Notes under the pieces: model-generated
Told to the model about the DNA's origin: nothing
What the model saw: only the letters and a program-made list of their open reading frames with translations
Databases searched by the model: none
Program-made: the position numbers and the translations under genes
Shown: positions 1-15,200 of the stretch, one piece after another
Position numbering within the stretch: position 1 is the first letter of the stretch
Layout: every line of letters starts with the position of its first letter
Origin: Nipponacmea schrenckii
Lineage: Eukaryota; Mollusca; Gastropoda; Lottiidae
Direction: 5' to 3'
Length of the DNA stretch: 64,000 nucleotides
Assembly: GCA_030562195.1 (NCBI GenBank)
Contig: JAUJPP010000003.1
Location: forward strand, 14,353,398 to 14,417,397

Positions 1-95
1 GTGTATAGCACATAGTTAAAAGGTTAGTTCTACAGCTCATATTTCGTCCTGCCAGTTTTTCAATTATTATGTAATAAAATCTCTCTGTATTCTAG

Positions 96-3000
96 ATGTA
101 CAGTGTGGTGGGATATTATCAGGAACAAATGGCATTTTTAATTCTCCTAATTATCCTAAAAAGTATCCAAAATATACAGATTGTCAATGGAGGATTCAAA
201 CTACAGTGGGATCAAAAATACAGCTGACAGTAAGTTTGGTATAATATTTTGATGTAAACAACAAACACCCCATAGTCGACTTATGTGATTATCTTTAACA
301 ATGTCTCTGTAAAACTGAAGTGCATTAAAGTGGAAATTTTTGAAATATTCTTCTAATAGTATCTTTTGTTGTACGCATCTTTGAGAATAATAGGTCTTAG
401 AATAAACTTTGCCTATATTGGCTCTATTCATCAGTAAATATACCTGCTGCCATAAATAACATAAAGAAATAAATAAGTATCCAATAAGTATATATTGTTA
501 AGATGCAGTAAAAAATTTGATGTTTTATTTACAGTTTAATGACTTCAACTTGGAGGCTAAGTATGATTATATTACAATATTTGATGGTAGCAACACAGAT
601 TCAACTAAATTAGGACACTATACTGGTAATGATCTACCAACTGTACCCCTCTCATCATCTAATGTTCTTATTATACATATGAGGTCTGACCATTCCAAGG
701 AGAAAAAAGGATTTCAAGCAGCATTTCATACAGGTAAATAATAATTTTAAAACGTTACTTGTAGTCAATATTAAACATTCAAGTTGATAGATAACTTACT
801 ACTGTGATTAATAAATATGTTTCAGTAATTTTGAAATTTCTATTGCTTAAAACTAGAAATAGCAAAAATGGTTGTTGTGTCTTTTGTGATATGTTTTTTG
901 TGAATTTGCTTGATGCACATGTATTTTTATGCTTTTCAGTATTATTTGAAGGTGATAAAGATAGCTGTGGTGGAAGTTTAACAGCTGATGATCATACAAG
1001 ATGGTTTACATCACCTAGATATCCACAGTATTATCCTGATAACTTAGTCTGTGATTGGGTTATTACTGCTCAAAATAAAGATAATATCATAACTTTGCAG
1101 GTACTTTCTAAGATGATGTTTATAGCATGGTATTGGACTATTGCAATTTTTAATCAGGATGCAGGCCTGAAATGAATAGCAAAGCTTTTTGTAAATAGCA
1201 TGATTTTATTTATTCATATTCCCCTCAAAGATTGCAAAACAACCATAAAAGAGATATATACATTTTAAAATGTGAAATTATGTGATGTGCTGTGCCAAGT
1301 TCATATACCATGTTTCTTTGTAAAGGCATTGACCATTAACAATTTTGTATAAATAGGGCTTATATATGGGCCTTCATTAATTTCCTGTTTTTTATGTTAT
1401 TCAGTTTAGAGATTTTGAATTTGAAAATCCCTATGATTGGATAGAAGTTAGGAATGGTGATTCAAGCTCCTCTAAGTTATTTGAGAGATTTAGTGGTGAT
1501 AACTTACCTAAAGTTGTTATTTCAACCCATTCTGAATTATTTGTGAGAATGAATTCTGATTTTTCTTATGGTATGAAAGGTTTTAATGCCACTTATAAAA
1601 TAGGTTAGTATGATATAGTTATGACCATAGATGATTTTCTGCCTCATGACCTGTGTCAACAGATTTAGAAGCACCTATAAAGAACATTTTTACATTTGAT
1701 ATTTGATCTTGTAAGACATTTTACTTTTTGGGATTTGTCACGGGGATTCCAAGTAAGGTTATGATTTTTTACATTACCATGTATAAATCTTAGGCATATG
1801 ATGGATGTGACATATTTTCTGTGATTTTCAGGCTGTGATGTAGATATTATGAATGGTTTTGCTAAGATTGAATCCCCTGGTTATGGTGTTACTAAATACC
1901 CTAATAACTTAAATTGTATTTGGAGAATAGCTGATCTAAATAGACGACATCTTACTTTGAATTTTAACACAGACTTTAATACAGAAAAGAAGTCAGATAT
2001 CGTTTTAGTAAGTTAATGACATCGTATTTTATTTGTTTGTATTCCAGAAAAAAGTACGGTATGTCCTTCTGACACTTCAATCTGTTCACTTGTTCTCCAG
2101 CTGCCTTCAGTCAGTAAATCTTTGATGTCTGCATGATTTTATAGAGAACAGAATGTGTATGATGTAACTTACCTGTTAATGTAATAATTTCCTTGCCTTT
2201 GGCTGGCTTTGATTGACAACCAATTATGAAATTGTAAAGTTATAATTATATACCACTGTGTCTGATGTCACTGTAAGCTTTAACAGCATTATGATGTTAA
2301 CTTATAATGTTGTGAAGATATAATTAAGGGAATAAAATAATTTGATTATTAGACCACTAGGAAATTACAAGAATGTAGGAAGGTATGATAATGGAATTAA
2401 CATAGTTTGGATTAAAGTAGCAATCATATGTACGGTATTTATTTATTTTTTTTTTTTTTTTAATTTTGAATTAAAAACTTGAATTTCGACCTAGGTGAAA
2501 ATTAATTGAATTTAAAAACTTGAATTAAGAATTCTAGAATTATCACCCTGGTGAAAATACAAGTTTTAAAATTTTATTCCAATTTTTTAAATATATTCCA
2601 TTTTTTCAATTCAAAATTAAAAAAAAAATTATTCCATATAAGGACCACTGTACATATGGGATCAATAGGGATTAGATTATCAGGCCTATGAATGTATGAA
2701 GTTGATTTTTTTTTTTTTAGAAAAGTTCAGAAAGAGACAGAACTCAAACTTTGATTACCATTTATCTATATGAGTAAATTTAACTAAATTGTGTTGGTTT
2801 TTTATTCTTGATTAATGATGAGTTTAGTTCAACATTATAAAAGATTTTTCTTGCTCTTGGGTGAGGTGAAATCAATATAAAATAAAGACCTCCCTTCACC
2901 TGTATTTTCTGTCAATGTAACTGCAGACACCACAATGTTATTTTCTTGTTATCTGCAAATTGGAGAAATGGTGAAAGAATTGAGTGATCAATATTTTATT

Positions 3001-3247
3001 AGTGCATCTAATTTGCAATTTCACACTCAGGTGCAGTGAGGTAAATTGTAAAACTCCATACAAATATATCAGTTGATAGTTTTAAAATGTGTTCTCCAGG
3101 TATACAATGACTCTAGTCAACCAGTCCAAGAATTCTCAGGAAAGATAACCCCTCTACCCACCTATTCCAACAACGGAAAATTTCAAGTTCATTTTACATC
3201 TGATAAACGTATTCAGAGATCCGGATGGACAGCATCTGTTTCATATG
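96..3247 (+). CDS. Three CUB domains (exons 1-6)
   Basis: Exons 96-229, 535-733, 940-1100, 1405-1603, 1832-2007 and 3100-3247. Each CUB is split by a phase-0 intron at the same place and ends in phase 1, so each domain is a two-exon cassette; exons 2 and 4 are both 199 nt. CUB1 begins CGGILSG and carries the family signature [16 protein letters not shown], then DYITIFDG in the second half. CUB2 begins CGGSL, with [16 protein letters not shown] and [11 protein letters not shown]3 begins CDVD, with [15 protein letters not shown] and a shorter second half, and is the most diverged. CUB domains are extracellular beta-sandwiches that bind proteins, often with calcium. The 1.1 kb intron before 3100 holds only a T/A-rich foldback. 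Confidence 0.9.
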
Positions 3248-6200
3248 GTAATACTTTACTTTCATTTATATACAAAAATGTTATGTATGTACTGAGAATT
3301 GTAAATTTAAAGCACCAGTGTAAAAGAATGCATAGTAGTGCAAATATGTCAGATTATTGGGTTTTGAAGATCAGCATAAAAAAATAGGTAGTTGACTGTA
3401 ATTGTTACAATACCTTAAGAACACACATAGACATTTCTATGCATCAGGAATATAACAAACGTTTGGTTTCACTTGTTCCAATTGTTCTAGTCAAGAGCTC
3501 AAAAGCACAATAAATTCATTTTTATATGGTATATATATTACAGATTGTGTTAAATTAGTAGTAAATAAACCGGTGATTATTAATTCTACTAGTAATTATT
3601 TTGGTAGTATTATACAATATAGCTGTGATAAAGGATATATACTAGATGGACCAACTATAACTCACTGTGATATTAATGGTCTATGGAGACCCAATCAAAT
3701 ACCAACTTGTTCATGTAAGTCATATTCATTTCCCCTCTTTTTCTTAAGAGGATATGTGTCAGTCTTAAGTATAATGCATAATACTTCAAATAATTTCAAT
3801 AAGCTAGATCATCAATTTGGAATAGAGATTAACTTGTCATATAGAGGGGAGCAGTGCTTCACATGAATGAATGACACATGCTAGAAAAAATCAGCTGTTC
3901 AGTAGTCAAGCAAAATTCTTTTAATTAATACATAAATTAACTGCAAGTTTGAGAGCAGAGATTTATTTTAACTCTATTCACAGATTTTAGTCTTGGAATG
4001 TCTTTGTTGTTGATCTATTTGATATTTTTTAAGTAATAAATTGTGGTCCTCCAAGAATACCAGAGAATGGTATGATAGTTAAATTAGATACAATAACCTA
4101 TGGTGGTATAGTGCAATATGATTGTATAGAAGGCTATGAATTAATAGGAGATAGATATAGTTTCTGTAAACAAGATGGCTGGTCTGCAATCCCAACTTGT
4201 GATGGTAAGTCTATTATATACTCAACTGTGGAAGCACATTGTAAAAAAACTGTAAACACATTAAGATACCTCTAGTACACACCTAACAGATAGGGTTTCT
4301 GCTAATGCTTTTGAGAAAGTAACTGGTCAAGATTTTATTTGAAAATAACAGATACCACAGACATCACTATTGGCTCTGAAAAACAATAATTCTAGGACAG
4401 TAGGCTATAAGTAAATTTTTTAACTTTATACCATACCCTATGCATCTTACTGAATATTGTTAACACACTATCATTGCAGAAATCTACTGTCCTAAAGTCC
4501 TACCACCAACCAATGGTATAGTTTTTGCTGAAGATAATAGATATGGTGCGAGTCTAATATATAAATGTAAAGAAGGTTACAGATTGGTTGGATCTGCTGA
4601 GGCTCATTGTCAAGCCGATAAAACTTGGTCCAGTCCAACACCAACTTGTCAAGGTATGACACTTGAACATCAAATACAATGTAATCTGTTGTCAAATCCT
4701 CTTCAATGGTGTCTCTCACAAGCATAGTAAAAGTCCTTCTAATTCAATAACTGTATTTAAAATAAATGTGTTTGATGTTTATTATGAAATTATGCAAAGT
4801 TGCTTCCGAATAGCTATTTGAATCAGCTTGTGTCACTGTTTATAATTATGTAATGATAAATGAAGTTCAGTTTAGCTAAAAAGTCACTACAATTAGAATA
4901 AATGTAGCTACATTTCTTGACTTATCCCTTCAACAAGGTGAAGAAATCAAAATTACATGCAGTCGAGAGGCGCTATCCTGCAATAAACAACACTAATCTT
5001 TTACTCTAAATGTATTGAAGTTATCATGTGATTTATATTTCTTCGCTTTTTTATATATTTTTTCACTATTCAGTCATAATTATTATTGTGCTATTTGATA
5101 TTTCAGCCTACCACTGTCCTATTATAAAAGGTATAGAGAATGGTGATGTTAATATAACAGAGTTGGTATATATAAATCAAGCTGTAAAGATAATATGTAA
5201 TCATGGTTATCATCCTTCCTCTGATCCTGTATTAATCTGTATGGAAAATGAAAAATATGATAAACCTATTCCTTCATGTGACGGTAAGTCAACAGATTTG
5301 AATTCTTCATTCTCCCTACTCTGAATCACCTGATGATACTCAGCAACTGAATTTGTTAACTGGGCATCCCATATCAGCTCTTAACCAATATTGTGAAAAT
5401 ATGTATGTTTATTTTTTTTATAAGAAAAATACCTCTTACCTATGATATTTTGTGATATGTTTTTGAATGTTTGTCTAGCTTGCTATTTATGCAGGTTAAA
5501 TAATGGTGTATTTTAACTAATTTTTATATATGTTATGTAATTTGTTTTTTTGATATTTTTTAGATATTAATGAATGTTTAGATGAAGATGATAATGATTG
5601 TCATGAACATGAATGCCAGAATATTATTGGTAGTTATCAATGTTCATGTAAACCAGGTTATCACCATTCTATAGGCACAAATACTAATTGTCAAGGTAAA
5701 AACTTATTTTACAATAATTTTTTATTGGGAATCTAATCAGCAATGTATATAGTGGAAAATGTTTTGCATTTAGATGGAAGGGATACAGGTGATTTAAAGG
5801 GTCAAATGTACAAATTGATTGAAAATTGACTTGCATATGCATTTTAAAAGAAAACTTTATTTTTAAATAGGTTATTTAGTGTCTGGTTAATCTAAAAATT
5901 AGACTTAAATAATAAGACCTGTTTTCTTCTGTTGTATGATCTGGTTTATAGAATAGCTTGTATAATTTTTAACCATTTTATTGATATTAGATATAAATGA
6001 GTGTTCAATAAGTAATGGTAATTGTAATCAAGTATGTAATAATACCAAGGGAGGTTATTACTGTTCATGTAATTCCTCTGTTTATGAGCTATATGATGGA
6101 CCAGAAATTGTTGTAGATGGCCATTTATTAAAACCAAGACATACATGTATTGGTAAGTACATAGACTTTGTTTTTAAAAAAAAAAAAAGAACTACTTGTA

Positions 6201-9200
6201 CAATTAGGGGGAGACAAGATATATTGAAATTGGAAATGATATGTTGCACAATAAAACTTTGAAATATCCTGGCAGAATCACTATATTATCTAATGAGTAA
6301 TTGAATAATAATCAGTAATAAGGAAGCTTGTTATTTGCTTAAATAAAGTGTTGGACCTTAAAAGTCGTGTCAATAATGAAATATTTAAAATGCTTTGGTA
6401 TCATGTGATAATAGTGTATCTTGCTGATAAAACAGAACTAGAGTGCATTCATACACAATCTGATATATATTCAGTAGCGTTGAGTTTTTTTTTAATACAT
6501 GTCATATATATAAGGAATATGTATGATTTTAGCTCCATGTGAACCATTAAAGGTGTTTAATGGTGAAGTGTTTTATCATGGTACAGTTATACCTGATGGA
6601 AGATATATATTCCCTACTGAAGCTTATATCACCTGTCCAGAAAATACTATTCCTGATGGTGACAGTAAAATACAATGTCAATCTTCTGGAGGCTGGACAG
6701 ATAGTGTTACACAATGTCAAGGTATATTTAACATAATTTCATTATTCTAGAGCATGTAAATTGTTTTCATTGCCTCTCTCCAAATTACAGCTAGTAACAG
6801 TTCAACTACCGGTAAATAAAATATCTAATGGTTATATCAGTAATGTAAGAATATATTATTTTGATTACAGCTAGTAACAGTTCAACTAGATATAATATAT
6901 AATGGTTATATCAGTAATGTAATAATACATTATTTTGATTACAGCTAGTAACAGTTCAACTGGATATAATATATAATGGTTATTTCAGTAATGTAATGAT
7001 ATATTTTTTTGATTACAGCTAGTAACAGTTCAACTAGATATAATATATAATTGTTATATCAGTAATGTAATAATATATTAGTTTGATTACAGCTAGTAAC
7101 AGTTCAACTAGATATAATAGATAATGGTTATATCAGTAATGTAATAATATGTTATTTTGATTACAGCTAGTAACAGTTCAACTAGATATAATATCTAATG
7201 TTTATATCAGTAATGTAATAATATGTTATTTTGATTACAGCTAGTAACAGTTCAACTAGATAGAATATATAATGGTTATATCAGTAATGTAATAATAGTA
7301 ACGGTTCAACTAAATATAGTATATAATTGTTATATTGGTAAATTTAATGATATATCATATTGATTAGAGCTAGTAACAGCTCAACTAGATATAATATATA
7401 ATGGTTATATCAGTAATGTAATAATATATTATTTTGATTACAGCTAGTAACTGTGTTAAACTAGATAAAATATCTAATGATTATATCAGTAATGTAATAA
7501 TATATTATTTTGATTACAGCTAGTAACAGTTCAACTAGATATAATATATAATGGTTATATCAGTAATGTAATAGTATATTATTTTGATTACAGCTAGTAA
7601 CAGTTCAACTAGATATAATATATAATGGTTATATCAGTAATGTAATAATATATTATTTTGATTACAGCTAGTAACTGTGTTAAACTAGATAAAATATCTA
7701 ATGATTATATCAGTAATGTAATAATATATCATATTGATTACAGCTAGTAACTGTGTTAAACTAGATAGAATATATAATGATTATATCAGTAATAATATAT
7801 TATTTTGATTACAGCTAGTAACTGTGTTAAACTAGATATAATATATAATGATTATATCAGTAATAATATATTATTTTGATTACAGCTAGTAACTGTGTTA
7901 AACTAGATAGAATATCTAATGGTTATGTAAGTGATTATGAAACTAGTCCTGGCAGTGTTGTACAATATCATTGTTATAATGGCTATAAACTAGTTGGTAT
8001 TGATAAAAGAATCTGTCAGCTCACATATATTGATGCTACATGTACTAATAGATTGGAATACAGATGGACCGGAATCAAACCATCTTGCTCTCGTAAGTAC
8101 TACCACTAGTTTTTAACTGGAGATCATGTATCTCAGGAGATACCTCTCATAATGCATAAAATAAATTAGATCGGATATTGTATAGATTTGTATCTTATTA
8201 GAATCAAGTAACATAAATAACTGGCACCCCTATCTTTAGACCCAAATGATTTATGATGGAAAATATTTCCTTGACAACCTAAAATTTCTCATAATGATTA
8301 TCAGAAATTTCAGTTTATTTCAAATTGCTAGGAATGACAAGTTTTTATTACTTAGAAACCAAATTATATATTATGTTATTGATTATATCTTATAGCCATA
8401 GATTGTAGCATGTTACCCAACCTATCTAATGGTTTGGTAACAGTAACTGGAACTAGATATGGAGATGTTGCTACTTTTAATTGTTACTGTGGATTTGAAT
8501 TAGAAGGATCTAAAATCAGATATTGCTCTGCTAATGGTAGTTGGAGTGGAATCAATACACAATGTAACAGTATGTATCTTTTCTGACATTTTGATCTTTT
8601 GAATCTTATTACCAGCTGAATACTTTTGGATTTTATTACTAGCAGAGAATCTCCAACTATCTAATATTTGAGGTTGTAGTTGTGTGATAAAGCACCAAAA
8701 AATGATCCATGATTTTGTTTTCTTAAGATAAATGTAACAGCATTCAGCTAAATTTAACTTTAAATCTTGAAATTAAATAATTTTACTTTTTTATTGACTG
8801 AAAATATACATTCTTAAAAGACCATCTGAGTGTGTCAAACTTCAGAAGGCACAGAATTGAAAAAGGTATCAGACTCTAATAACAATGTTAACCATGATCT
8901 GTAATTAAAGGTGTTGGCTGTAGAAAACCTGAAGTACCTGTATATGGTTCTATTATCAATGAACAAGACGCCTATCCTGTTGGTAGTATAATACAATATC
9001 AGTGTGATAGAAAAGGTTATACATTATCAGGTTGGTAGGACTTTTAGACCTTTTCATTGACAATTATTTATCATAACATTCATAATCTTTTACCTCATGT
9101 CAACCAATATGGTCAAATCCTCACTAAGTTAGCATGTTAAACATGCATATTGTGATATGATTTAGGATCATTATCCTATTGAGAATAGCTTCCATAATAT

Positions 9201-12200
9201 TCTTGGATAAAGCCTGATTGTGCAGCACACATACAGTCTTTTTATTTGTCATATTAGTATAGGTTCTCCTTTTGGCAAAAAACATATTAAGTAATTTTAC
9301 ATACTGCTGCTTAAAGGGATAATAGGTCTTGAAAATGAAAATAAAATTTTAGTTCTCAAGAAAGGTCAATATGGGTGTATATTCATCAGGGAACTTACCT
9401 GGTGTTACAAAGTAACAGAATCAATTTATTAAGCGTTTTTCAATAATTTAATGCATCCTTATGGATAATTACTTAGTTTTTTTTATATTTATTTTTTTAT
9501 GTTATTTATGGTAGTAGGTATATTTACTTATGAATAGAGCTCTTACTGACCAAATTTAAAATTTTCAAATTTTATGTTCATTCTAAGACCTATTATCTTA
9601 GTTTACACAACTGATTTTGCTTACAGGTTAGATTTGTGTTGTCATTTCAGATCCATCTCCAGTGCAATGTATATCAGAAAAAAACTACCAGTCATCCACA
9701 CATAGACCTAAATACCAGCTATCTATACAGTTCCAGTATATACTAGATAGTATTCTAACACTGAACCAGTGTAACATATTTTATCAAGATCAACTAGAAA
9801 TAAATCTACAAGAGTTTTTAGATAATAGCATGTTTTGTAATACTGGAGAAGTTTCTGTTACAGTACTTCAAGGTGAAAATAAACCACAGATTAATGATAC
9901 TAAGGTAATTTGACATTTAATTCTTCTATAAGCAATACCTGAAACCTAGAGTTTCTACAAATATGACATGACATCTGTAAATCCAACGACTTGAATGTTA
10001 TTGATACCATTTGATGGGTTTAAGCTAGTAAATTGTTATCAGATACTTGAATACTTTGATATTTTCATTTCAGATGTTCCTGGTAATTGACCTAGATATA
10101 TCAATATTAAATGATTCTGATATTCATATAGCTTGTACATGTGGCAATGTAATAAAAAATGAACTTGCTAAAAATAACCAACATATAGAAACTCTTCAAT
10201 CCAAAGAACTAACTTGTCCCAAAGCTTCCTTGAATCAGGATATTGAAAGGGAATCTGATTCTAATTGGCAATGTTTACCAGGTCATGAGCTTGATATTAG
10301 TATTGAAGTTTGTAATGCAGATATAAATCCAGTTTGTATCCAAGGTGAGGGGATTTTTTTTTTGGTTATATATTTTTGTGCACCATGGAGTAATCTGTGG
10401 GTATCAGACAATAAACTTTACAATTACACGGGACATTTTATATATTTTGTGCAAATTTCAGGGTGCATTGAAAGATTTCCAGACTTGATTGAACCAATAG
10501 AGACCACACTATCCACATCCAGTATTGCTATAGATATAACAACAACTCCTAAAACTGATACAACTACCAGTTATTTTGGAATTACAACATTGGAACCAGA
10601 AGTTACAACATTGGGGGAAACATCTTATTGGGAAACAACCACAATTTCAATAGATACAACAATTTCCAGTGATAAAACAACTGATAGACCTTTAACAGGT
10701 ATTACAACGTGGGAAACTACTCCTGGCAATACTAATACAGCAACAAGTCCAACATCCCTATCTCTATCTTCAATTACTGATGAAGCCACTGAGACCACAC
10801 AAGGTTCCACTTCTACATCTTCTTCATCAGTATCAATAACAGAAGAAGATTTGTCAACAAGTTCAACCAGTGGTTCTACTACTACGGATATGACACAAGA
10901 AGACACAACTGAAACAGATTTCACTTCTGGCTTCTCTTCAACATCTGAATCATCTACATCAACTACTGCAGAAGATTTTAGCACAGGCTATGTGTTCAGC
11001 ACAACAGACTCAAGTTTGCAATATTCAAGCAGCACTCAAGACAGCACTGAAGGAACTGGTGACATATCCTCTGAAGGACCCATCAGTACTGAAATAATGC
11101 AAACTAAATCCTCAACAGTTTCAACTAGTGCTCAGGAGTCAAGTTCAAAGGAACCATCCAACACGGCTGGATCACCAACACCTCCAAGACATTCAAGTAC
11201 TTCACAACCAGAATCAACCACAAGACCAAGTACAACACAACTATTAAGTACACCAGAAGTATCCATTACTCATGGATCACAAGAACCATCGTCTACACAA
11301 GGACCTCCATCAAATACACAAGGTATATCAACTTCTCAGGGACCAACAATCACACAAAAACCGACAAGTTCACAAGGCACATCAACAGATGGTTTAGGAA
11401 CTACAATATATCCTGGAACAACCTTACCAACCCCATTTAATGGTAAGCTAAATGATAAATCAATGTAACCTTATATTAGTAAAGATTTCAATAATTTTGG
11501 TTCAAAATGTAAATGTCTTGTGAAAAAATTTTTGTCTTTAGTAATCCAACATAAATTTGTATTATATAAGTTATTTAGGAAAATTTCTATTTTCAGCAAG
11601 TTTTCCTGTTTATTTGATTGCTGTTTATGATAAGTTATTTGGATCTTTTAATGATAATATATGCATTGATAGTGTTCACAGTTATCTAAATAACATAGTC
11701 ATCTCTATTTTAACCAGTTTTAAATCAGAAGGTGGTTGTCAAAACTCTTCTTGATCTGACTATACTTTTACAAACAGGGAGTGCTGGATTCAGGAATACA
11801 TATGTAAGTATATTTTTGGTTATATATGCTACTTGGATCATTGTGTTGAGCCTCAAAATGATGTGGATAGCTATTAGCACAATGCATGGTTAAGCAGCTA
11901 ATAGTAGAATCTGCCATAAGGAAAAATAAAGGAATCTTTATCATTCAACATGTTTCAAGAGCTGTACATGAGGTCTGCTCAGCTCTGTACATGTTAGTTG
12001 AAATTCAGTTTTCTTTCCTTGGCAATTGATTAGTAAGATTTTTCAAAATTGATCCCATAAGTCTCCTATTTGGCTTGATATAATCTCTTTTAGGAAAAGG
12101 AAATATGAAAAGTGGTTGCCTAGTCCCTCAGTCAATCCACCTGTTCAATTTTTGGTACACATAGATAACCATATTAATAGTCATTGCTCTGCACTAAACT

Positions 12201-15200
12201 AAAATGTGTAAAAGTTAACTTGAACTTTTGTTAATGTGATAGAGACTATATATTTTTATACACTCACATGAATAAGACAACGGTCAAGTTTGAATTTGAA
12301 GATTATCGATGAACAGTTTATGAGTAATTGCCCTTGACTTAGTAAAATTGTGTAAAAAATTTGTTGTAGACACTATGGAAGCTACAATTTTTTATGGATT
12401 TTAAATGAAACTTGGTATGGGCATTGGAATTGATAAGACTGCGGTCAAGTTTATTTGGACGATTTTTCGATAAATAGTTTTTGAGTTATTGCCCCTGCCT
12501 CTATATTTGTTGAAGACTCAATAGAAGCAACAATATTCAATGGATTTAAATGAAAGTTGGTGTGAGCATTGGAATTGATAAGACGCTTGTCAAGATTTTC
12601 CAATTAACTGTTTTTGAGTTATTGCCCTTGACTTAGTAAAATTGTGTAAAAATTTGTTGTAGACACTATGGAAGCTACAATTTTTTATGGATTTTAAATG
12701 AAACTTGGTATGGGCATTGGAATTGATAAGACTGCGGTCAAGTTTATTTGGACGATTTTTCGATAAATAGTTTTTGAGTTATTGCCCCTGCCTCTATATT
12801 TGTTGAAGACTCAATAGAAGCAACAATTTTCAATGGATTTAAATGAAAGTTGGTGTGAGCATTGGAATTGATAAGACGCTTGTCAAGATTTTCCAATTAA
12901 CTGTTTTTGAGTTATTGCCCTTGACTTAGTAAAATTGTGTAAAAATTTTATTGTGGGTGCAATAGTAGCTACAATTTTCAATGGATTTTAATGAAACTTG
13001 GTGTGAGCATTGGAATTGATAAGACACCAGTTAAGTTCAAACTTGTCAATTTTGATGAACAGTCTTTTTTTATTGCCCTGTAATTTTATTGCAAGGGCAA
13101 TAGAAGCTACAATTTTCAAGTTTTTGAGTTATTGCCCCTGACTAAGTAAAATCTTGTCAAAATTTTTGTTTTGATGCAATAAATCCTACAATTTTCTAAG
13201 GATTATGATGAAACTTGGTGTGATTATTGGAATTGATTAGACCTCAGTCAAGTTTGAATTTGACAGTTTTTCAATGAACTGTTTTGAGTTATTCTATTGT
13301 GGTTGCAATAAGAAGCTTTAATTTTCAAAGGATTTTGATGGAACTTGGTGGAAGCATCAGAATTGATAAATCATTAGTCAAGTTTGAATTTCTGACTTTT
13401 TTAACGAATGGTTTTTTAGTTATTGCCCTTGACCTAGTAAAATTGCATCAAAAATATTTGTGTTTGCAAAATAATCTACAATTTTCTAATAGATTTGATG
13501 AAACTTGGTATGAGTATTGAAATAGATAAGATGGTGGTAAAGTTTAAATTTGACAATTTTCCATGAACAGTTTTTGAGTTTTTGCCCTTGACTTCAACAT
13601 TCATTCAGTGAATGTTTTTTGAGTTATTGCTCAATTTATTATTCAAATTCAATGCTGCCAGTGGGCGTATGTTACCTTACCTGGCAAGCTATCTTTATGA
13701 AATTTGATATGCACAACATATTAATATCTTTGAAGAGTTTTACATCAGTTAAGACTAGTTTAGGTCTGGTTTAGATCAAACTTGGTGAACAAATGTATGT
13801 GTATTGATAACATCTCAGTTGAATTTGATTTTGGTAAGCTTTCAATGAGCTCTTTGGATCTTTTGAGCATTGACAAAGTCGAAGTTACCCAACTATAAAT
13901 TGTTACGCGAAGGACCAGCTGGTAGAAACTTAACTTTGAACCTTAGTTGTCATCCTTGTCAATTAAAATTCTTTCTATCATTTAAAACCCATCAAATTTG
14001 ACTCATTTATGCAATGATGTCTTGGATGAAACTGATATTGCATTTTCCTATTTCTATATTCAGGTGGATATAGATATAGTATTTGGAATATCGACAGCAA
14101 ATAAAGATGAAATTCAAAGCTGTGCAATGGAATTCAAGGGATTTTTGTCAACAAAATTGCCTAAGTTGCTATCTAACTTACAGACAATTCTGGTACCTAC
14201 TTACTGTACTTACCTTAACTATACAGGAGATATGTTTAATATTACTTATAGCTATTGGGGCTGTATGGATGATTACATATTAAATGACATAGATTGGATT
14301 TGTGAAGAACCTAATGTAGCAGATCTTTCTGTCAGATCAGAAAATGCACCATCACCAAACAGGACAGTTGACACAGTACCAACTGTTATCATTAAGTTTA
14401 ATGGCGGTTTACGGAATAATAATACAATACCTAATGAATGTCGTGATTATTATGAACGAGGCTTACAAAAAATCTTTGAAAACTTGGAGCCCGTAATGAA
14501 TTCAAAGTCCTCCAAAGATTGTAATGATATATACATCTCTGTGGCTGACCATATCAGTGTTAAGATACGTGGAAAGAAGGTAGGTTTCTTGAGAGGATAT
14601 TTATGAAGGCTGAGTATTTGATAAAATTTTTGTACCAAATCACATTATATTTACATTGTCATGAAAAAAAGATATTCTGAAATTCATCAAATTATTTCAA
14701 TGCAGTTTTTATTCCTGAATCCTGTGGTTAAATTTATTAATGAATAATGTTATTTTGTGCATGTTTGGAACTGGTAGTTGACAAATATTGATTATAATAA
14801 GAGTTTCATGTATTTAAGAAACACATTTAGAAATTTTGGGTGTTTTCATTCCAGGTGGATACCTCAGCTCATATCTATTTATATCCACAATCTAATTCCA
14901 TCAACAGTAAACGGATGGAGAAATGTAAATTGTTTGTCTTGTCAGTTTTCACCAATCCTGTTTCACATTCTTTATCCTTAATCAAACCTTTGAATTTTAA
15001 TGAACAGTGTAGTTCCTTAAAATTGTTACCAGCATCTTTAACATTAAATAGTGAAAAATATGATGCCAATGAATCATGTTGTGTGGAATGTTATTTGGAT
15101 GCTACTAATTATAAATGTATACACAGTAAGTGTTAGTTTTTTTGTTGTTGTCGATCAAATTTGTATATTATATAAAGAACACTATTATGGATATACTACT

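Noticed and set aside
10625..10984. A 119-residue - strand open frame
   Set aside because: It is the mirror of the Ser/Thr-rich exon (Val/Asp-rich on the other strand), a usual by-product of biased composition.
11597..11803. A separate gene end at the TGA in exon 20
   Set aside because: The shifted frame continues the paralogous domain to a good donor, and downstream exons keep phase; a frameshift explains it better.
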